From an uncultured Roseateles sp. (GTDB lineage: Bacteria > Pseudomonadota > Gammaproteobacteria > Burkholderiales > Burkholderiaceae), in contig CAMPJJ010000078.1 in NCBI GenBank assembly GCA_946886855.1, positions 1 through 27,329 of the forward strand: 27,329 nt of DNA. The letters are read 5' to 3'. The notes beneath the pieces were generated by a model that saw only the letters and a program-made list of their open reading frames with translations, did not search any database and was not told the origin of the DNA. This document shows, one piece after another, positions 21,382 through 27,329 of the stretch; position 1 is the stretch's first letter; each line of letters starts with the position of its first letter. Position numbers and translations under genes: made by a program.

Positions 21382-23754
21382 TCAGCCCGCCGTGACCCGC
21401 ATCGGCTTGGTCATGACGTCGCAGGCCTTGCCCTTCTTGGCACGCTTGCCGGCATACCCCGCGAGCGCCACGCCCTTGATCAGCTCTTCCTTGGGTTTCT
21501 GGCCGCGCGCCAGACCGCCGACCATCAGCTGGGTCGTGAAGGCGGCGACGCTGACCAGCGCGTCCTTCGCGTCCAGGTCGATCAGCGTCAGGCCGCGACC
21601 GCCCTTGGGCTGGTGCTTGAGCTCCTCGATGGCGAAGGTCAGCAGGCGGCCACCCATCGTCAGGCAGGCGACCTGCACGCCCGCTGCGTCTCCCTTGGCC
21701 GCACCGGCCGGCACCACCGACGGCGGCAGCGGGCGCTCCTCGCCTTCCAGGCTCAGGAAGCTCTTGCCCGCCTTCTGGCGGCCGACGAGGTCGCCGACCT
21801 CGGCCACCAGGCCGAAGCCGCCCGTCCCCGCGAGCAGCAGCTTCTGCGTCGCCGCGCCGGCGAAGTAGTGCGCGATCTGGGTGCCCGACTCCAGCTCGAT
21901 CAGCGTGGTGATCGGCTGGCCGTCGCCGCGGCCGCCGGGCAGCGCCGAGACCGGCACCGAGTAGGCCCGGCCGTTGGTGCCCAGCACCACCAGCGGATCG
22001 ACGCTGCGGCACGGGAACACGCCGTACAGCGAGTCGCCCGACTTGAACGCCAGCGCCGCCGGATCCACCTCGTGGCCCTTGAGCGCGCGCACCCAGCCCT
22101 TCAGGCTGACGACCACCGTCACGGGCTCGTCGACGATGCGCACCTCGGCCACCGCGCGCTTGTCTTCCTTGATCTCGGTGCGGCGGTCGTCGCCGTACTG
22201 CTTGGCGTCGGCCTCGATCTCCTTGACCACCGTGCGGCGCAGCACCGACGGGTTGGACAGGATCTCCTCGAGCTTGCCGGCTTCCTCGCGCAGGTTCTTC
22301 AGCTCCTGCTCGATCTTGATGAACTCCAGTCGCGCCAACTGGCGCAGGCGGATTTCCAGGATGTCCTCGGCCTGGCGCTCGCTGAGCTTGAAGCGCTCGA
22401 TCAGCGCGGGTTTCGGTTCGTCCGAGTGGCGGATGAGCGCGATGACCTCGTCGATGTGCAGCAGGATCTCGTGCCGGCCTTCCAGGATGTGGATGCGGTC
22501 GCGCACCTTGTCCAGGCGATGCTGCGTGCGGCGCGTCACCGTGTTCAGGCGGAAGCCGATCCATTCGGTGAGGATCTTGCGCAGGGTCTTCTGGGTCGGG
22601 CGGCCGTCGTCGCCGACCATGGTCATGTTCAGCGGGGCCGTCGTCTCCAGGCTGGTCTGCGCCAGCAGCGTGTTGATGAAGTCCTGCTGGTCGACGGTGC
22701 GGCTCTTGGGCTCGAAGACCAGGCGCACCGGCGCGTCCTTGTTGGATTCGTCGCGGGCCTTGTCCAGCACCGCGAGCACCGACGCCTTGAGCTGCAGCTG
22801 CTCCGCCGTCAGCGTCTTCTTGCCGGTCTTGACCTTGGGGTTGGTCAGTTCCTCGATCTCCTCGAGCACCTTGGCCGTGCTGACGCCTTGCGGCAGCTCG
22901 GTCACGACCAGCTGCCACTGGCCGCGGGCGAGGTCCTCGATCTTCCAGCGCGCGCGCACCTTCAGGCTGCCGCGACCGGTGCTGTAGGCCGCGCGGATCT
23001 CGTCCGCCGAGCTGATCAGCTGGCCGCCGCCCGGATAGTCCGGGCCCTTGATCGCGCTGAAGAGTTCGTCGTCGCCGGCATCGGGGCGCTTGAGCAGCAG
23101 CACCGCCGCCTCGGCGACCTCGCGCAGGTTGTGGCTCGGGATCTCGGTGGCCATGCCCACGGCAATGCCCGAGGCGCCGTTCAGCAGCACGAACGGCAGC
23201 CGCGCCGGCAGTTCGCGGGGCTCGCTCTCGGAGCCGTCGTAATTGGGCTGGAAGTCGACCGTGCCCTGGTCCAGTTCGTCCAGCAGCAGCCGGGAATAGG
23301 CCGACAGGCGCGCTTCCGTGTAGCGCATCGCGGCGGCGTTGTCGCCGTCGCGGCTGCCGAAGTTGCCCTGGCCGTCGACCAGCGGGTAGCGCTGGCTGAA
23401 GTCCTGCGCCATGCGCACCATCGCGTCGTACGCGGCCTGGTCGCCGTGCGGGTGGTACTTGCCGAGCACCTCGCCGACCACGCGCGCGCTCTTGACCGCC
23501 TTGGCGCCGGTCGTGCCGGTGAAGCCCAGGCCCAGCCGCTCCATCGTGAACAGGATGCGGCGCTGCACCGGCTTCTGGCCGTCGCTGTAGGACGGCAGCG
23601 CGCGGCCCTTCACCACCGACAGCGCGTATTCCAGGTAGGCCTGCTGCGCGTACTGCGCCAGCGTCAGCGCGTCGCCCGACGGGGACTGCCCGCCCGGGCC
23701 GCCGGCGCCGTTCGGGTTTTCGAAATCAAAGGTCTCTTGGGTCATCTCTCTCAT
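21382..23754 (-). CDS. parC: DNA topoisomerase IV subunit A
   Basis: ParC is the DNA-cleaving subunit of topoisomerase IV, which unlinks daughter chromosomes. The 790-residue protein shows the breakage-reunion domain: [31 protein letters not shown] (98-117), [14 protein letters not shown], and [11 protein letters not shown] with the catalytic Tyr145 next to its Arg. A coiled-coil region (about 430-520, [16 protein letters not shown]) is followed by a beta-pinwheel C-terminal domain. The positions equivalent to E. coli Ser80 and Glu84 are Gln106 and Asp110; Gln at the first is, as far as I recall, normal in Betaproteobacteria. An ATG three codons in (MTQETFDF) is an alternative start. It is last in the parE-GNAT-transglycosylase-parC run, 63 nt behind the transglycosylase gene. 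Confidence 0.95.
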   Translation of the reverse strand: MREMTQETFDFENPNGAGGPGGQSPSGDALTLAQYAQQAYLEYALSVVKGRALPSYSDGQKPVQRRILFTMERLGLGFTGTTGAKAVKSARVVGEVLGKYHPHGDQAAYDAMVRMAQDFSQRYPLVDGQGNFGSRDGDNAAAMRYTEARLSAYSRLLLDELDQGTVDFQPNYDGSESEPRELPARLPFVLLNGASGIAVGMATEIPSHNLREVAEAAVLLLKRPDAGDDELFSAIKGPDYPGGGQLISSADEIRAAYSTGRGSLKVRARWKIEDLARGQWQLVVTELPQGVSTAKVLEEIEELTNPKVKTGKKTLTAEQLQLKASVLAVLDKARDESNKDAPVRLVFEPKSRTVDQQDFINTLLAQTSLETTAPLNMTMVGDDGRPTQKTLRKILTEWIGFRLNTVTRRTQHRLDKVRDRIHILEGRHEILLHIDEVIALIRHSDEPKPALIERFKLSERQAEDILEIRLRQLARLEFIKIEQELKNLREEAGKLEEILSNPSVLRRTVVKEIEADAKQYGDDRRTEIKEDKRAVAEVRIVDEPVTVVVSLKGWVRALKGHEVDPAALAFKSGDSLYGVFPCRSVDPLVVLGTNGRAYSVPVSALPGGRGDGQPITTLIELESGTQIAHYFAGAATQKLLLAGTGGFGLVAEVGDLVGRQKAGKSFLSLEGEERPLPPSVVPAGAAKGDAAGVQVACLTMGGRLLTFAIEELKHQPKGGRGLTLIDLDAKDALVSVAAFTTQLMVGGLARGQKPKEELIKGVALAGYAGKRAKKGKACDVMTKPMRVTAG

Positions 23755-23817
23755 GCCGGCCTGCGCCGGTCGTTCGGATCCGCTTGCGAATGTCTTGGGG
23801 AAGGTGGCCGCGGCCGC

Positions 23818-24546
23818 TCATTCGAGCGGCGCCGCGATCATCGTCAATTGCCTGGCCCGGCTGCCGAGGCTGCGCTGCAGCAGCGCCCAGTACAGCTCCA
23901 GCACCAGATGGACGTGGGCCTGTGTCTCGTCGATGTCGGGCATGTGCCCGCCTGCGCGCCGCACCGCGCCCTCGCCGGCGTTCCAGGCGGCCAGCGCCGC
24001 GTCGAGGCGCCCGAAGCGCCGCGTCAGGTCCGCCAGCATCCGCGCGCCGATCAGCACGTTGATGCGCGGATCCTGCAGGTAGCCGGCGCGCCGCAGTTCG
24101 TCCGGCGTCGCGTAGCGCTGCGCCGTGGCGGCGGTGATCTGCATCAGGCCGGTCGCGCCGCGCGGCGACACCGCGTCGGGCCTGAAGCCGGACTCGACCG
24201 CGATGATCGCCTTCAACAGCTCCGCGTCGATGCCGGTGGCTGCCGCCGCCTCGCGCAGATACGGCTGCACCGCCTTCGCCTCGGGCGCGATGTCCAGCCA
24301 GGTCAGCATGCGCTGGCCGTGGTCCGTCTTGCCCGGCACCCGCCGGATGCCGCTCAGCGGCGACATCACCGGCTGGAAGCGGTTGTCCACCTGCACCGGC
24401 GCGAAATGCGCGATGCCGTCCGCGTCCACGTAGCCCCACAGCTCGGCGTGCGCCGGCGAGAGCTTGGCCGCGAAAGCCATGGCGATGCTCATCGCGAGCC
24501 GCTGGCGCAGCCCGGGTCCGCGCGACGGCGAGCGGCCGTGACTCAT
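23818..24546 (-). CDS. Lytic transglycosylase (SLT domain), exported
   Basis: This periplasmic enzyme cleaves the MurNAc-GlcNAc bond of peptidoglycan to give anhydromuropeptides. The 242-residue precursor has a basic start, a hydrophobic core (about 17-28) and a probable signal peptidase site after Ala34 (PAHA). A short LWGYVDADGIAHF segment (36-48) resembles the DUF4124 module often placed before an SLT domain. The SLT fold follows: IIAVESGF with catalytic Glu118, SPRGATGLMQIT (127-138), INVLIGARMLADL and AAWNAGEGAV. All family motifs are present. Its start codon overlaps the GNAT stop (ATGA), so translation is coupled. Cell-wall cleavage beside chromosome decatenation might link division steps, but this is inference from location only. 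Confidence 0.88.
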   Translation of the reverse strand: MSHGRSPSRGPGLRQRLAMSIAMAFAAKLSPAHAELWGYVDADGIAHFAPVQVDNRFQPVMSPLSGIRRVPGKTDHGQRMLTWLDIAPEAKAVQPYLREAAAATGIDAELLKAIIAVESGFRPDAVSPRGATGLMQITAATAQRYATPDELRRAGYLQDPRINVLIGARMLADLTRRFGRLDAALAAWNAGEGAVRRAGGHMPDIDETQAHVHLVLELYWALLQRSLGSRARQLTMIAAPLE

Positions 24547-25088
24547 GCCGCCTCCAGCCCCCGCGCGGCGCGCGCTTCGTACTCCCGCAGGAGCAGCGAC
24601 ATCACGATCAGGTCGTCATAGCCCTCGCCCATCACGCCGTCGGCATCGGGCAGGGGCTCGGCCCGCACGCATTCGCGCAGCCGGCCTTCCTCGACATAGC
24701 CCTCGCTGCGGTACAGCGACTGCGCCCGCGTGTTGCGGCCCTTCACGTCCAGCCAGAAGCGATGCGCGCCGAGCTGCGTGAACGCCATCTTCTTGAGCAG
24801 CCGCACGCACAGGCGGCCGACGCCCTGCCCCTTCGGGCCGAGCACGATGCGCTTGAGCTCCACCGAGCGGTTGGGATTGCGGCAGCCCTGCAGGATCACG
24901 AAGCCGGCGCGTTCCGCGTCCAGTTCGACGATGAAATGGCGCGCATCCGGGAACCGGACGGCGCCCTCATGCTGCGTGCGCTCCCACGGCGTGATGAAGG
25001 GCCGGTTGCCCGCGTCCTGCTCCACGCCCACGACGAAGTCCAGGTCGGACAGCATCGTGGGTCGGAGGGTGACGCGGTGTTCCAGCAT
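24543..25088 (-). CDS. GNAT-family N-acetyltransferase
   Basis: This 181-residue acetyltransferase is of the Gcn5-related group, using acetyl-CoA to modify an unknown amine. The acetyl-CoA pyrophosphate loop is in RIVLGPKGQGVGRL (80-93), within motif A. The C-terminal motif B region has FWLDVKGRNTRAQSLYRSEGYVEEGRLRE, where N-x-R-A-x-x-L-Y-x-x-x-G-Y is typical of the RimJ/RimL-like subgroup. It starts 15 nt after the parE stop and its own stop overlaps the transglycosylase start, so it is in the middle of one operon. The substrate, whether protein or small molecule, cannot be deduced; its place between the topoisomerase IV genes makes neighbouring proteins candidate targets, which is speculation. 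Confidence 0.85.
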   Translation of the reverse strand: MLEHRVTLRPTMLSDLDFVVGVEQDAGNRPFITPWERTQHEGAVRFPDARHFIVELDAERAGFVILQGCRNPNRSVELKRIVLGPKGQGVGRLCVRLLKKMAFTQLGAHRFWLDVKGRNTRAQSLYRSEGYVEEGRLRECVRAEPLPDADGVMGEGYDDLIVMSLLLREYEARAARGLEAA

Positions 25089-25103
25089 GGCGCGGTCCGG
25101 GAT

Positions 25104-27104
<2,001 letters not shown>

Positions 27105-27276
27105 GGGGCGGGATTCTATGCAGCGTCGGCGACGCTCCCGGACGCCTGCCGGCACGGGTCGCTCCCATGGGGGTTTCCCCTCGGCGCGGCCCCCCTGTGG
27201 AGGGCCTGCGCGCGCATGCCGCACGACGCCTCCCCTCCCGCACGTCCCGTTACCGACGCAGCACCGACGGCACGGG

Positions 27277-27329
27277 CTGTCTCTTATACACATCTCGAGC
27301 CCACGAGACCCTAAGACATCGCGTATGCC
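27277..27329. other. Illumina Nextera adaptor and index (non-genomic)
   Basis: Bases 27277-27295 are CTGTCTCTTATACACATCT, the Tn5/Nextera mosaic end. They are followed by CGAGCCCACGAGAC (one C short of the standard adaptor), the eight bases CCTAAGAC in the index position, and ATCGCGTATGCC (one base different from the P7 flank). From memory the eight bases equal a Nextera XT i7 index (N726). This is untrimmed library adaptor at a contig end, not DNA of the organism. Confidence 0.97.

Noticed and set aside
23420..23460. Quinolone-resistance substitution in ParC (Gln106 in place of Ser)
   Set aside because: Gln at this place is, to my knowledge, a lineage feature of betaproteobacterial ParC; sequence alone does not show acquired resistance.
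27105..27293. N-terminal extension of parE beginning MCIRDS
   Set aside because: MCIRDS is the translation of the Nextera mosaic end; ParE family proteins start at the ATG at 27104.
27277..27295. Tn5 end as evidence of a natural transposon
   Set aside because: It continues into commercial adaptor, index and flow-cell flank at the very end of the contig, with no transposase or target duplication.

Overview
The window is about 27 kb of very GC-rich chromosome (roughly 70% by eye). Class 2 dihydroorotate dehydrogenase, bifunctional MnmC, EttA, a PEP-CTERM protein, many LysR/DMT/MCP-type genes and the style of the ParC/ParE proteins all point to Betaproteobacteria, order Burkholderiales, possibly a Roseateles/Mitsuaria/Rubrivivax-like lineage. 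The genus is inference. Nearly all of it is core-type chromosome. I see no rRNA, tRNA, CRISPR array, insertion sequence or prophage.

Layout. (1) 1-4475: ettA on the minus strand, ending in an elaborate palindromic element and an intrinsic terminator; a divergent periplasmic peptide-binding protein; a REP-like palindrome; and an orphan OmpR-type regulator with a degenerate receiver. (2) 4476-8525: a 445-bp gap whose right part looks like a structured leader, then the RNA helicase rhlE with a long Gln/Gly tail, a terminator, and mnmC. (3) 8568-10713: a small ABM-domain monooxygenase and, divergently, a methyl-accepting chemotaxis protein preceded by a good sigma-28 (FliA) promoter match. (4) 10780-14849, minus strand: rpiA, a DUF6152-like secreted protein, a 13-bp tandem repeat, a DUF6644-like membrane protein, DAHP synthase and a DMT exporter. 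(5) 14964-17132: a divergent LysR regulator, an 11-bp tandem repeat, and pyrD with a strong terminator. (6) 17266-19652: a putative Fur box followed by the three-gene DUF3649 / PepSY / DUF3325 membrane cassette linked to siderophore-iron uptake. (7) 19670-21202: three tandem hairpins, a frameshifted PEP-CTERM protein gene, and an unrecognised 255-residue protein of lower GC. (8) 21382-27104: minus-strand cluster parE - GNAT acetyltransferase - lytic transglycosylase - parC, encoding both topoisomerase IV subunits.

The last 53 bases (27277-27329) are not genomic. They are Illumina Nextera adaptor with an index, so the contig ends artificially and any parE start extended into them is wrong.

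I looked for an undescribed system and found none I can defend as a whole. The best leads are small: the nested palindrome at the end of ettA, the terminator-bearing leader of rhlE, two short-period tandem repeats at gene ends, the low-GC orphan protein, and the GNAT/transglycosylase pair lodged between parE and parC.
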